The notes below the pieces were generated by a model, which made no database searches, was not told where the DNA came from, and saw nothing but the letters and a program-made list of their open reading frames with translations. DNA of 64,000 nucleotides, taken from the NCBI RefSeq assembly GCF_001314875.1, contig NZ_LJZS01000001.1, positions 124,001-188,000 of the forward strand, written 5' to 3'. Of this stretch, positions 24,934-34,103 are shown piece after piece. Within the stretch, counting starts at the first letter, position 1. Each line of letters starts with the position of its first letter. The DNA is from Halomonas sp. HL-48 (GTDB lineage Bacteria > Pseudomonadota > Gammaproteobacteria > Pseudomonadales > Halomonadaceae). The position numbers and the translations under genes are program-made.

Positions 24934-27900
24934 TGCTGCGTAAAGGTCCCCTGGCGTGGATGGTCGATCACGGCGTTGCCCCGAACCTGCTGATGATCCT
25001 GTTTATTGTCGGCGGCCTCATGGCTTCGCTTGCCATCAAAAAAGAGATATTCCCGGAATTTGAAACCGAAGTTGTCCAGGTCACCATTAACTACCCGGGC
25101 GCCACACCGGAAGATATTGAGCAAAGCCTGCTGCTACCCGTTGAAGCGGCTATTTCCGACGTCGAGGGCATTGATGAACTGACAGCCAGCGCCAGCGAAG
25201 GCAGCGCCAACCTGAGCGCCACGCTGGTCGATGGCATCGACGTAATGCGCGCTTATCAGGATATCCAACAGTCGGTTAACGCGATCACCACCTTGCCCAG
25301 CGCTGCTGACCCACCCCGCTTCACTCTGGCTGGGCGTACACGCAGCGTGTTGAGCCTGCAGGTTTACGGCCAGACCGACCTGGGAACGCTGCACGATGTC
25401 GCAGAAAATGTCCGGGCGGAGCTACAGGCCACCGATGGCCTTTCCCGTGCGGAGCTTTCCGGTAACCGCGACCGGGAAATCCAAGTGCTACTGGATGATG
25501 AGGCCATTGAACGTTACGGCCTGGATCATCAGGCACTTGCCAGCATCATTGGCGAGGAAGCCTTAGACTTAGCCAGCGGCCAGTTGACCACCGACGAAGG
25601 CGAATGGCTGATCCGCTATCAGGGGCGCCGCAACAGTGCCGATGCCTTCGCCGAATTGCCTGTTCTTACCAGCACCCAGGGCGCCCCGATCAAACTGGGC
25701 GATATCGCCAACGTGCGCGAGGGCTTTGCCGAAACCGACCGTGAGGAATTCTATAATGGTCAGCCTGGCCTATCGGTGGACGTTTACCAGATTGGCGATC
25801 AAACACCGACCAGTATTTCAGAGGCGGTTAACGGCGAGCTTGAACGCCTGCGCGCTGGCTTGCCGGAAGGCGTTAGTCTGGATATTTCCCGCGACAGCTC
25901 AGAAGTTTACGAAGACCGGCTGAGCCTGCTGCTGAAAAACGCCTGGATGGGACTGGCTCTAGTGCTGGTGCTGATGGCGCTGTTTCTGGAAGCCCGACTG
26001 GCCTTCTGGGTCACATTGGGCATTCCCACGGCATTTTTAGGCGCGATGCTGTTTCTGCCCTGGATCGGCGTGTCGCTGAACATGATGTCGATGTTCGCGT
26101 TTATTATCGCACTGGGCATTGTCGTCGACGATGCGATTATCGTTGGTGAAAATATCTACAGCTATCGCGAAGAAGGCTACTCACTGCGCGATGCGGCCGT
26201 CAAAGGGGCCCGAGAAATCGCCACGCCGCTGACGTTTGCGATACTTTCCAACATCGTCGCCTTTTTACCGCTGTTGTTTTTACCCGGTTTTCTAGGACTG
26301 ATTTTTGCCACCGTGCCCGTTGTCGTGATTACGGTATTTTTAATTTCCTGGGTCGAAGCGCTATTTATTCTGCCCGCGCACCTGGCCCACAGCCGTAAAC
26401 CCCGCCAAACACCCGCTTGGCAACGCCCGCTAGAAGCCCTGCGCCAACGCATGCAGGGGGGGCTGCATCATTTTACCTACCACCAGTTCGAGCCCTTTTT
26501 GCAGCGGGCGCTCAACGTACGCTGGCTGACCGTCGCGCTGGGTATCGTCATATTGCTGGTGACGCTTGCCTGGAGCATGAGCGGACGTCTTGGCTTCTCG
26601 CTGATGCCACGGGTCGAGTCCGACCAAGTCCAGGCCACGGTCACGCTGCCGATTGGCACCCATATCAGCGTCAGCCGCGAACTGAGCGATCAGTTGCTTG
26701 AAGCGGCCGAGGCTTTAAGCGAGCGGGAACCGTCGCTTGAATTTTCCAGCTCACGCAGCCGCCTTGACGGCGAGAGCCTTGAGGTTCGACTGGATATCGC
26801 CCGCGACAGCTTGGCTGAGTGGCCGCCGTCGCGTATCGCTCGAGAGTGGCGCACGCTCTCCGGTGACCTGCTGGGCGCGCAGTCGGTTCGCTTTGAATCA
26901 GATGTGGGCGGTCCAGGCAGTGGAGCGGCACTGAGCCTGCGCCTCTCACACCCCGACACCCAAGTCCTTGAAGGGGCGGCCAGTGAGCTGGCTGACTCGC
27001 TAGGCAACTACGGATTAACCGACATCGACAGTGGGCTTGGCGATGGCAAACCCCAGTTGGAAATGCGCCTTTCATCTGAAGGGCGCTCATTGGGCCTCAC
27101 CGGCAGCGACCTAGCCCAAGCCTTACGTGGGCCTCTTCAAGGCGCCACCGCGCTGGAGCAGTTTGTCGGCCGCAGCGAAGTCAGCGTCGAAGTAAAACTG
27201 CCCAGCGATAGCCGCAATAGCTTGAACGAGCTCTACCGGCTGCCGGTGCGCACGCCCGACGGGCTCAGCGTGCCGCTTTCCAGAGTCGCGGACATATCAC
27301 TTAGCCAGGCTTCCAGCGGCATTGAGCGGATTAACGGCCGGCGGGTGATCACCGTCACTGCCGATGCTGAAGATGACCTGCCGATCAACCAGGTGCTTGC
27401 CACCTTACAAACTGACGTTTTTCCCGACCTGGAAAGCAACTGGTCAGGGCTAGAGGTCACCATGGGCGGGCGTCAGCAGGATACCGCCGACAATCTCGCC
27501 ACGCTGCGCACGGCCATGTGGCTAATGATCGCCGCACTTTATGCCCTGCTGGCGATTCCGTTTAGAAGCTACTTGCAACCCTTGCTGGTGATGGCGGCCA
27601 TCCCCTTTGGTATCGTCGGGGCAATTGGCGGGCATATGCTGATGGGCTTTGGCCTGTCGATCATCAGCCTGCTGGGCATGCTGGCGCTCTCGGGGGTGGT
27701 GATCAACGATGCGCTGGTACTGATCGATTACGCCAACCGCAAGCGCCGCGAGGGCATGGCCGCCCGCGAAGCGATTGTGGCGGCGGCCACCCGGCGTCTG
27801 CGGCCGATCATGATGACCACCTTGACCACCTTTCTGGGGCTCGCACCGATGATTCTGGAGACCTCCCGTCAGGCGCGCTTCATGATCCCCATGGCCATCT

Positions 27901-28031
27901 CGCTGGGCTTTGGCATGCTCTTCGCAACGCTGATCCTGCTGATTCTGGTACCTTGCCTCTACCTGAGCCTCGAGCATCTGCGCGAGCGGTTTCGCACCCC
28001 GCCCCAGCCCCATTCACCAGGAGTTCGCTAA
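24933..28031 (+). CDS. RND efflux transporter permease subunit
   Basis: A 1032-residue AcrB-fold proton-driven pump. The layout is one N-terminal membrane segment, a large periplasmic loop (VTINYPGATPEDIEQSLLLPVE), five or six segments with the proton-relay region FIIALGIVVDDAIIVGENIY, a second periplasmic loop, and the final bundle with LALSGVVINDALVLIDYANR and RRLRPIMMTTLTTFLGL. Acidic residues of the relay are present. It is coupled to the adaptor upstream and the sensor kinase downstream by one-base overlaps. Substrate class cannot be read directly. Confidence 0.93.
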   Translation: MLRKGPLAWMVDHGVAPNLLMILFIVGGLMASLAIKKEIFPEFETEVVQVTINYPGATPEDIEQSLLLPVEAAISDVEGIDELTASASEGSANLSATLVDGIDVMRAYQDIQQSVNAITTLPSAADPPRFTLAGRTRSVLSLQVYGQTDLGTLHDVAENVRAELQATDGLSRAELSGNRDREIQVLLDDEAIERYGLDHQALASIIGEEALDLASGQLTTDEGEWLIRYQGRRNSADAFAELPVLTSTQGAPIKLGDIANVREGFAETDREEFYNGQPGLSVDVYQIGDQTPTSISEAVNGELERLRAGLPEGVSLDISRDSSEVYEDRLSLLLKNAWMGLALVLVLMALFLEARLAFWVTLGIPTAFLGAMLFLPWIGVSLNMMSMFAFIIALGIVVDDAIIVGENIYSYREEGYSLRDAAVKGAREIATPLTFAILSNIVAFLPLLFLPGFLGLIFATVPVVVITVFLISWVEALFILPAHLAHSRKPRQTPAWQRPLEALRQRMQGGLHHFTYHQFEPFLQRALNVRWLTVALGIVILLVTLAWSMSGRLGFSLMPRVESDQVQATVTLPIGTHISVSRELSDQLLEAAEALSEREPSLEFSSSRSRLDGESLEVRLDIARDSLAEWPPSRIAREWRTLSGDLLGAQSVRFESDVGGPGSGAALSLRLSHPDTQVLEGAASELADSLGNYGLTDIDSGLGDGKPQLEMRLSSEGRSLGLTGSDLAQALRGPLQGATALEQFVGRSEVSVEVKLPSDSRNSLNELYRLPVRTPDGLSVPLSRVADISLSQASSGIERINGRRVITVTADAEDDLPINQVLATLQTDVFPDLESNWSGLEVTMGGRQQDTADNLATLRTAMWLMIAALYALLAIPFRSYLQPLLVMAAIPFGIVGAIGGHMLMGFGLSIISLLGMLALSGVVINDALVLIDYANRKRREGMAAREAIVAAATRRLRPIMMTTLTTFLGLAPMILETSRQARFMIPMAISLGFGMLFATLILLILVPCLYLSLEHLRERFRTPPQPHSPGVR

Positions 28032-29446
28032 TGCCGCCTCCCCTGTCACGCTCGACACTGGGCCGTTTCAACTGGCGCTTCTCGCGGCTGGGGCTGAAGC
28101 TGTTCATGATCATTCTGAGCGTCAACGTGGCCATTTCCGCTGGGGTCTTTCTGGCGGTCTCGTTCAGTATCGACCGGGGGTTCCTTGAATACCTCAACCA
28201 GGCCCAGGAACGCCGCGCGACGCTGCTGGCCGACAGCCTGATCAACCGCTGGGAGCCGCAGGAAAGCTGGGCATGGCTCGAGCGTTCGCCGGAACGCTGG
28301 CCGATGGTGGTCCGTCATGCCCTGGGGCAGGAACACCGCGACCGCCCAAGCCCGCTGGGCGAGGCACAGGACTTCGTGCTGCGCGATCCCCAGCAGCAGT
28401 TCATCGTGCCGCCCCATAACGGCCGGGAAAGCAACTGGCACTGGCTGCCTCTGCGCAGCGATGGCGAGCTCATCGGCGAGCTGGGGTTTCGTCCGCCCAT
28501 GCAGGTAATGGAACGCATGGAAAACCGCTTTCTCGAACGCCAGCAGCGTAACCTCATGATTATCGTGGTCTCGCTGGGCGTGGCGTCGCTGCTGCTGGCC
28601 GGCGGGCTGTCGTGGTGGCTGGGCCGGCGAACCCGTGCACTGGCCATGGCCACCCGACGCTTGACCGAGGGCAATTATCACAGCCGCCTGCCTGAGCGCG
28701 GGCGCGATGAGCTGTCGCGGCTGGCGAAGGACTTCAACGTGCTGGCCGCCACCCTGGAAGCCAGCCGCAACGCCCGGGCGCGCTGGGTCTCGGACACCGC
28801 CCACGAGCTGCGCACGCCGCTTGCCGTGCTGCGCGGTGAAATCGAAGCCATGCAGGACGGCATTCGCCCGCTGAACCACGAAAGCCTGGCGTCACTCGCC
28901 CAGGAAGTCGATCAGTTGGAACGCCTGGTCACCGACCTGCGCCTGCTCTCACAAAGCGATGCCGGCGCGCTGGATATTCAGCTGGCGCCGCTCAACCTGA
29001 GCGACTCCCTCGCCGGTCGCCTGGAAGACGCCGACCGCTGGCTTAACGACAGCGACCTGAGCCTGACCCGGCAGATCGCGCCGGACGTGATGATCCGCGG
29101 CGACGCCCAACGCCTGCGCCAGCTATGGGATAACCTGCTGGACAATAGCTGCGCCTACACCGACGCCCCGGGAAGGCTTGCGGTCACCCTGACCTGCGAG
29201 GGCGAAGAGGCCGTGGTCACCTGGCAGGACAGCGCCCCCGGGGTCCCCGACAGCGAGCTTGTGCGCCTCACCGAACGGCTGTACCGGGTGGAAGGCTCGC
29301 GCAACCGCGCCAGCGGCGGGAGCGGGCTTGGGCTCTCCATCGCCAGCGCCCTGGCGAATGCCCACGACGGCAGCCTATCGGCCTCTCATTCTACGCTGGG
29401 TGGGTTATGCTGGACGCTACGGTTTCCGCTGTTAATCGATCAATAA
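28031..29446 (+). CDS. baeS: BaeS-like sensor histidine kinase
   Basis: A 471-residue inner-membrane kinase. The first membrane segment (LFMIILSVNVAISAGVFLAV) and a periplasmic sensor of about 120 residues are followed by a second segment (LMIIVVSLGVASLLLAGGLS). A HAMP domain, HisKA with H258 (SDTAHELRTPLAVLRGE) and HATPase motifs (DNLLDNSCAYT, GSGLGLSIASALANAH) complete it. I chose the ATG at 28031, with AGGAG eight bases upstream and a TAATG overlap with the pump. The sensor domain ending ENRFLERQQRN resembles BaeS. Operon context with an RND pump supports an envelope-stress role like E. coli mdtABC-baeSR. Confidence 0.9.
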   Translation: MPPPLSRSTLGRFNWRFSRLGLKLFMIILSVNVAISAGVFLAVSFSIDRGFLEYLNQAQERRATLLADSLINRWEPQESWAWLERSPERWPMVVRHALGQEHRDRPSPLGEAQDFVLRDPQQQFIVPPHNGRESNWHWLPLRSDGELIGELGFRPPMQVMERMENRFLERQQRNLMIIVVSLGVASLLLAGGLSWWLGRRTRALAMATRRLTEGNYHSRLPERGRDELSRLAKDFNVLAATLEASRNARARWVSDTAHELRTPLAVLRGEIEAMQDGIRPLNHESLASLAQEVDQLERLVTDLRLLSQSDAGALDIQLAPLNLSDSLAGRLEDADRWLNDSDLSLTRQIAPDVMIRGDAQRLRQLWDNLLDNSCAYTDAPGRLAVTLTCEGEEAVVTWQDSAPGVPDSELVRLTERLYRVEGSRNRASGGSGLGLSIASALANAHDGSLSASHSTLGGLCWTLRFPLLIDQ

Positions 29447-29478
29447 CGCCGGTCCTTTTCTTCAAGCGAGCTTGCCCT

Positions 29479-30174
29479 ATGAATAACGCCTCTTTACTGG
29501 TCGTGGAAGATGAACCCAAAATCGCCCGCCTGATGGCCGACTACCTGACCACCCACGGGTTCGAGGTCACCACCCTCGACCACGGCGACCATGTGTTGCC
29601 GTGGCTAGTGAAGCAGACGCCTAACCTCATCCTGCTAGACCTGATGCTGCCCGGCAAAGACGGCCTGACGCTATGCCGTGAAATCCGCCAGCAATGGCCG
29701 CATGTCGCCATCATCATGGTGACCGCCAAGGTCGAAGAGGTGGATCGGCTGCTGGGGCTGGAACTAGGGGCCGACGATTACATCTGCAAACCCTTCAGCC
29801 CTCGGGAGGTCGTGGCGCGGGTCAAGGCGGTTCTGCGGCGCAGTCAGGCAGCGGTCGAAGCCGCGCCTCAGGCGACCAACAACGCGCCGGTGACGCTCAA
29901 CGAAGACGGCTGGCAAGCCCTCGCCAAGGGCCATGATCTGGGCCTCACGGCGGTGGAGTTCCAACTGCTGCGGGTGATGATGCAGGCGCCGGGACGGATT
30001 TTCAGCCGCGAGCAGCTGATGGACCACATGTACCGCGACAACCGCATCGTCTCGGAGCGCACCGTGGACAGCCATATCAAAAAGCTGCGCAAGAAGATCC
30101 ACGAAGCGCTCCCCGAGCAGGAAATCATCCGCTCGGTGTATGGCGTCGGCTACAAATACCAGCCCGAAGGCTAG
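29479..30174 (+). CDS. baeR: BaeR-like OmpR-family response regulator
   Basis: A 231-residue response regulator. The receiver has D54 in LLDLMLPGKDG and the conserved Lys in DDYICKPFSP. The C-terminal winged helix contains LLRVMMQAPGRIFSREQLMDHMY and RTVDSHIKKLRKKI. I chose the ATG at 29479 over an earlier in-frame start at 29407 because the latter would overlap the kinase and adds residues unlike a receiver. It partners the kinase immediately upstream. Its stop lies 16 bases from the convergent esterase gene. Confidence 0.92.
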   Translation: MNNASLLVVEDEPKIARLMADYLTTHGFEVTTLDHGDHVLPWLVKQTPNLILLDLMLPGKDGLTLCREIRQQWPHVAIIMVTAKVEEVDRLLGLELGADDYICKPFSPREVVARVKAVLRRSQAAVEAAPQATNNAPVTLNEDGWQALAKGHDLGLTAVEFQLLRVMMQAPGRIFSREQLMDHMYRDNRIVSERTVDSHIKKLRKKIHEALPEQEIIRSVYGVGYKYQPEG

Positions 30175-30190
30175 ACCCGATGGCGCCACG

Positions 30191-31135
30191 TCATGGGGCG
30201 ACCTGCTGATTGAGAAACGCAATCCCCGCATCGATCGCGCTGCCGCGCAGCAGAAAGCTGGCGAAGTGGCCGCGGCCGTGCTGCAGATACAGCTCGCTCT
30301 CGACGCCGTTGTCGATCAGCGTCTGGTAGAAATCCCGCGCATGATCAACGGGCACCAGCTGGTCCCAGGTACCGTGGAAGATAAAAAACGGCGGTGCGTC
30401 AGTGGTTACCTGGCGCTCAGGCGAGGCCAGGCGATACGCCTGGTTCTTTTCGGCGCGGGTCCCGCCGATAAAATCCACCACCAGGCGCCCATCGTCGAAC
30501 TTGAGCAGGTCACTGGGTATCCCGCCCGCCAACACCGCTGCAAAACGGCTCTCCTCGCCGCCGTAGGGGTCAGCCAGCGGGCCTTCTACGCCGGCCACCG
30601 CCAGCAGGCTGACCAGATGAGCGCCGGATGAAAACCCAACGCCCACGATACGCTGGGTATCCACCCGCCAGGCGTCGGCATTGTCGTGCAGCCAGGCCAT
30701 GGCCTGCTGCAAGTCGTGAAGCTGTGCCGGGAAGCGGTAGGTCGGCACAAAGCGGTGCTCGATGTTGACCGCCACATAGCCTTGTTCGGCGAGCTGCTCG
30801 GCAATGCCCTGCATGTCCTCGGGGCTGCGATTGCGCCAGCCGCCGCCGTGAACGATCAGTGCCGCCGGGCGGCGCGCCTGGGGCGGCGTATCGGGCAGAT
30901 AGACCTCCGCATTGAGCGTTTCGGGCCACTCATCGGGGGTGTACGCCATCGGTGGAAGCCGCCTGTAGGTCAACGTCTCTTGCCGGTCGCGATCGTCCAC
31001 CGCGTTGGCGGGTGCTCCCTGGCTTGCCAGATGCGTAACGCCACAGCCGCTGAGCAGTAACGTCAAGACACTGATACAGCCGACGCCCTGCAGGCGCTTC
31101 CAGCGAGGTCTCTTCCACATAGCCATTCGCCTCAT
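30191..31135 (-). CDS. Alpha/beta hydrolase (esterase) lipoprotein
   Basis: A 314-residue alpha/beta hydrolase with a lipoprotein signal: the lipobox LLLSGC near residue 31 predicts a lipid-anchored mature protein. The oxyanion motif is LIVHGGGWRNRS, the nucleophile elbow is GVGFSSGAHLVSLL, and the catalytic His is in the C-terminal HGRGHFASF. This resembles carboxylesterases of the HGGGW group (BD-FAE-like). GAGGAGA precedes the ATG. It is divergent from the Spy-like gene and convergent with the response regulator. Natural substrate unknown. Confidence 0.88.
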   Translation of the reverse strand: MRRMAMWKRPRWKRLQGVGCISVLTLLLSGCGVTHLASQGAPANAVDDRDRQETLTYRRLPPMAYTPDEWPETLNAEVYLPDTPPQARRPAALIVHGGGWRNRSPEDMQGIAEQLAEQGYVAVNIEHRFVPTYRFPAQLHDLQQAMAWLHDNADAWRVDTQRIVGVGFSSGAHLVSLLAVAGVEGPLADPYGGEESRFAAVLAGGIPSDLLKFDDGRLVVDFIGGTRAEKNQAYRLASPERQVTTDAPPFFIFHGTWDQLVPVDHARDFYQTLIDNGVESELYLQHGRGHFASFLLRGSAIDAGIAFLNQQVAP

Positions 31136-31265
31136 GGGCTTTCTCCTCTCACGATCCCCCGCCCCCCTGCAAGCATACTAAGATCACGATTGTTGCACAC
31201 TCTCTGCATGTGTTTTGCACCCGGACGGGCGATAGTGACATCGTTAATTTACCAGGAGAAACGTC

Positions 31266-31652
31266 ATGACCTTGTCACTTCGTCAACTCGCTGCACCGGC
31301 GCTGCTTGCCGCCGCCATGCTGCCATTCGCGTTAACCGCTCAGGCCGGCAATCACGGCGATAGCCATAAGGGTCCAGACCGCGAGCGCATGGAAGAGCGC
31401 ATGCAGGAGCACCGCCAGGATGTCTATGAGCGCGCCGGGCTGAGCGACGAAAAGCAGCAGGCCCTGAATGAGGCCCACGATACGTTTCGCGAAGAAATGA
31501 CCGACGTTCGTGAAGCCCATCAGGCCCGGATGGCCGACATCCTCGACGAAGACGAGCAGAAAGCGTTGCGTGACGCCATGCACGAAGCCCGTGAGGCCTA
31601 CCATGAAAGTCACGGTAAGCGTCATCACGGCGACGCCATGGACGACGAATAA
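31266..31652 (+). CDS. Spy/CpxP-like periplasmic protein
   Basis: A 128-residue exported protein. The signal peptide ends near LTAQAGNHG, and the mature part is highly charged, helical and rich in His, Glu and Arg. Two degenerate LTxxQ-like repeats (GLSDEKQQALNEAH and ILDEDEQKALRDAM) match the Spy/CpxP chaperone and metal-binding group. The ATG has AGGAGA upstream. It lies beside a BaeSR-like system; in E. coli, spy is a BaeR target, so regulation by this system is plausible. A good terminator follows. Confidence 0.75.
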   Translation: MTLSLRQLAAPALLAAAMLPFALTAQAGNHGDSHKGPDRERMEERMQEHRQDVYERAGLSDEKQQALNEAHDTFREEMTDVREAHQARMADILDEDEQKALRDAMHEAREAYHESHGKRHHGDAMDDE

Positions 31653-31685
31653 GCCCAGCGTTTATTTAGCGTCCATCACCTACTC

Positions 31686-31712
31686 AATGCCCGGCTCTGC
31701 CGGGCATTTTTC
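31686..31712 (+). terminator. Rho-independent terminator of the Spy-like gene
   Basis: A 10-bp stem (AATGCCCGGC / GCCGGGCATT) with a TCT loop, followed by TTTTT, 33 bases after the stop codon. Confidence 0.9.
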
Positions 31713-31832
31713 GTTTCTACACTGGGAATATCGTGGGTGCCTCGCCGTCAACAACGCCTATCCACCCGATGGGCGAATCGACACTTAGTGCTGATCGCAG
31801 ACTTGAAGCCACACGCTAAAGCGCGTATTTTA

Positions 31833-31850
31833 TTTGAACGTTCATTCAAA
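31833..31850. promoter_or_regulatory. BetI-like operator upstream of the choline transporter gene
   Basis: TTTGAACGTTCATTCAAA contains the 8-bp palindrome GAACGTTC and outer TTTGAA/TTCAAA arms. It resembles the BetI sites known in front of bet genes, and lies about 60 bases upstream of the BetT start codon. It is the only obvious operator in the 256-base gap between the Spy-like gene and betT. Confidence 0.55.
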
Positions 31851-31908
31851 ATAAACCGAGCCAAGCGTGTTGCTTCATTTCTTTCTCTAACAATAGGAGT
31901 CAGCCTCC

Positions 31909-33951
31909 ATGGCGAAAGACAATCCCGTCCTTCCCGCCCGCGACCGCCTGAATCCCGTGGTGTTCCACGGCAGCGTAGCCGGTATCGTGGTCTTCCTGGT
32001 GCTTACCATGCTCTTCACCGAGCAGGCAGGCGCTTTTTTTGATGCCGGTCTTGCTTGGGTCAGCACCACCTTTGGCTGGTATTACATGCTGGCCATCGTG
32101 GCGTACCTGGTGTTCGTGGCGATGATTGGCATGTCGCGCTACGGCAGTATTCGGCTGGGGCCTGACCATTCACGACCCGAGTTTTCGCTGCTGTCCTGGT
32201 CGGCGATGCTGTTTGCCGCCGGTATCGGTATCGACCTGCTGTTCTTCAGCGTCGCCGAGCCTGTGGCCCATTACCTGGCACCCCCCGACCTGGAACCGGA
32301 AAGCCAGGCGGCGATGCGGAATGCCGTCGTTCAAACCTATCTGCACTGGGGTCTCTCTGGCTGGGGGCTGTACGTGTTGATGGGTATGGCGCTGGCCTAC
32401 TTCAGCTACCGCCACCGGCTGCCGCTGGCCATTCGCAGCGCGCTTTATCCGCTGCTTGGCAAGCGTATTCATGGCCCGATCGGCAATGCGGTGGATATTA
32501 CCGCAGTGATCTCGACGGTATTCGGCATCGCGACCAGCCTCGGCATCGGCGTCATGCAGCTCAACTACGGCCTGAACTATATGTTCGACGTGCCGGAGTC
32601 GCTCACCGTTCAGGTGATCTTGATCGTGCTGGTCGTGGTACTGGCGACCATTTCCGTGGTGACCGGCGTCGAGAAAGGCATCCGTCGGCTCTCGGAGTTC
32701 AACATGTTACTGGCGTTGGCACTGATGCTGTTTGTGCTGTTCGCTGGCGACACTCTGGTGCTACTCGATAAAGTGGTCAACAACGCCGGTGACTACCTCT
32801 CAGGCTTTGTAGCCACCAGCTTTAACACCTACGCCTTTGACGGCGAGGACGCCCAGGAATGGAAAATGTGGTGGACGATATTCTTCTGGGGCTGGTGGAT
32901 CGCCTGGACACCTTTCGTCGGTCTGTTCCTGGCGCGCATTTCCCGTGGCCGCACCATCCGTGAATTCGTCGCAGGCGCCCTGTTTATACCGCTAGCGTTC
33001 ATGATGGTGTGGATGTCGATCTTCGGTAACAGCGGTATCGAGCTGGTCGCCAACCAGGGCGTGTCCGAACTCGGTGAGCAGGCGCTCAATACTCCGCAGA
33101 CCACGCTTTATACGCTGCTTGAGTATTACCCCTACGTGGGCATTACCGCGGCCGTCGTCACCGTGCTGGGTATCGTGTTCTTCATTACCTCGGCGGACTC
33201 GGGGGCGCTGGTACTGGCCAACTTCACCTCTATCCTGAGCGACGTTAATCACGATGCGCCGGTGAAGCTGCGTATTTTCTGGTCGGCGATTATCGGCTTG
33301 ATCACCATCGCGCTGCTGATGGCGGGCGGCTTGGAAGCCCTGCAAAGTGCCGTGGTGATTACCGCCCTGCCGTTCTCGCTGGTGATCTTTGCCATCATGG
33401 TGGGCATGGTCAAAGCGCTCAAACTTGAAGGCCGCAAGGCCGATGCGCGGCGTCTTGTCACCGGCACCGCCCACGGGGGCGACTGGAAAGAGCGCCTCGA
33501 CCGCGCGCTGGACACCTCGAACCGTGCCGGCGCCGGCGCGACCATCGAGCATGCCATTCGCCCGGCGATGACCCAGTTTGCCCAGGAGCTTGAAAGCCGG
33601 GGGCAAACCGCCAACGTCAGCGAAGAGCATATCGACGGCGAATCGCTGCCCAACCTGATGTTGCAGGTCGACTTTGGCGACGCAACAAGCTTTGTCTATC
33701 AGGTATGCCCGCACCGCATGCGCACGCCGAGCTTCATCCCCGCGGACGATGACTTCTACGTACGTCTGGATGTCTTCCTGGCGGAAGGGGGTCAGGAAAA
33801 AGACCTCAACGGCTACACGCGCGGTCAGGTCATTGGCGACCTGGTGAGTGAATACGAGCGCCACCTGCACTTCCTGGCGCTGGCCGGCCATCAACAGGCG
33901 ATGCCGGGCACCATCGGCGAACCGCCGGAGGACGCTACTCAACCTTCCTGA
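31909..33951 (+). CDS. betT: BCCT-family choline/betaine transporter (BetT type)
   Basis: A 680-residue BCCT symporter. Twelve membrane segments are visible, with the family signature WTIFFWGWWIAWTPFVGLF and following RISRGRTIREF; SWSAMLFAAGIGIDLLFFSVAEP lies near residue 100. A hydrophilic C-terminal extension of about 170 residues (after about residue 510) is typical of BetT proteins, where it takes part in osmotic control. This supports choline uptake for glycine betaine synthesis. betI, betB and betA are absent from the window. A BetI-like site lies upstream and a strong terminator downstream. Confidence 0.9.
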   Translation: MAKDNPVLPARDRLNPVVFHGSVAGIVVFLVLTMLFTEQAGAFFDAGLAWVSTTFGWYYMLAIVAYLVFVAMIGMSRYGSIRLGPDHSRPEFSLLSWSAMLFAAGIGIDLLFFSVAEPVAHYLAPPDLEPESQAAMRNAVVQTYLHWGLSGWGLYVLMGMALAYFSYRHRLPLAIRSALYPLLGKRIHGPIGNAVDITAVISTVFGIATSLGIGVMQLNYGLNYMFDVPESLTVQVILIVLVVVLATISVVTGVEKGIRRLSEFNMLLALALMLFVLFAGDTLVLLDKVVNNAGDYLSGFVATSFNTYAFDGEDAQEWKMWWTIFFWGWWIAWTPFVGLFLARISRGRTIREFVAGALFIPLAFMMVWMSIFGNSGIELVANQGVSELGEQALNTPQTTLYTLLEYYPYVGITAAVVTVLGIVFFITSADSGALVLANFTSILSDVNHDAPVKLRIFWSAIIGLITIALLMAGGLEALQSAVVITALPFSLVIFAIMVGMVKALKLEGRKADARRLVTGTAHGGDWKERLDRALDTSNRAGAGATIEHAIRPAMTQFAQELESRGQTANVSEEHIDGESLPNLMLQVDFGDATSFVYQVCPHRMRTPSFIPADDDFYVRLDVFLAEGGQEKDLNGYTRGQVIGDLVSEYERHLHFLALAGHQQAMPGTIGEPPEDATQPS

Positions 33952-33974
33952 TAGGGCGTGAGCTCAGTAACAAA

Positions 33975-34006
33975 ATGTCCCGGCCAAATGGCCGGGACAT
34001 TTTTTA
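33975..34006 (+). terminator. Rho-independent terminator of betT
   Basis: An 11-bp perfect stem (ATGTCCCGGCC / GGCCGGGACAT) with an AAAT loop and a T6 run, 24 bases after the stop codon. Confidence 0.93.
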
Positions 34007-34103
34007 TGGGCAGCCCACCCAACAGCACACGCCCAGTTGTGCGAACGAAACGGTCGGAGTAGCGTAAAGGTCTGATTTCTCTATCGCTCAGGAGGCTGAC
34101 CTC

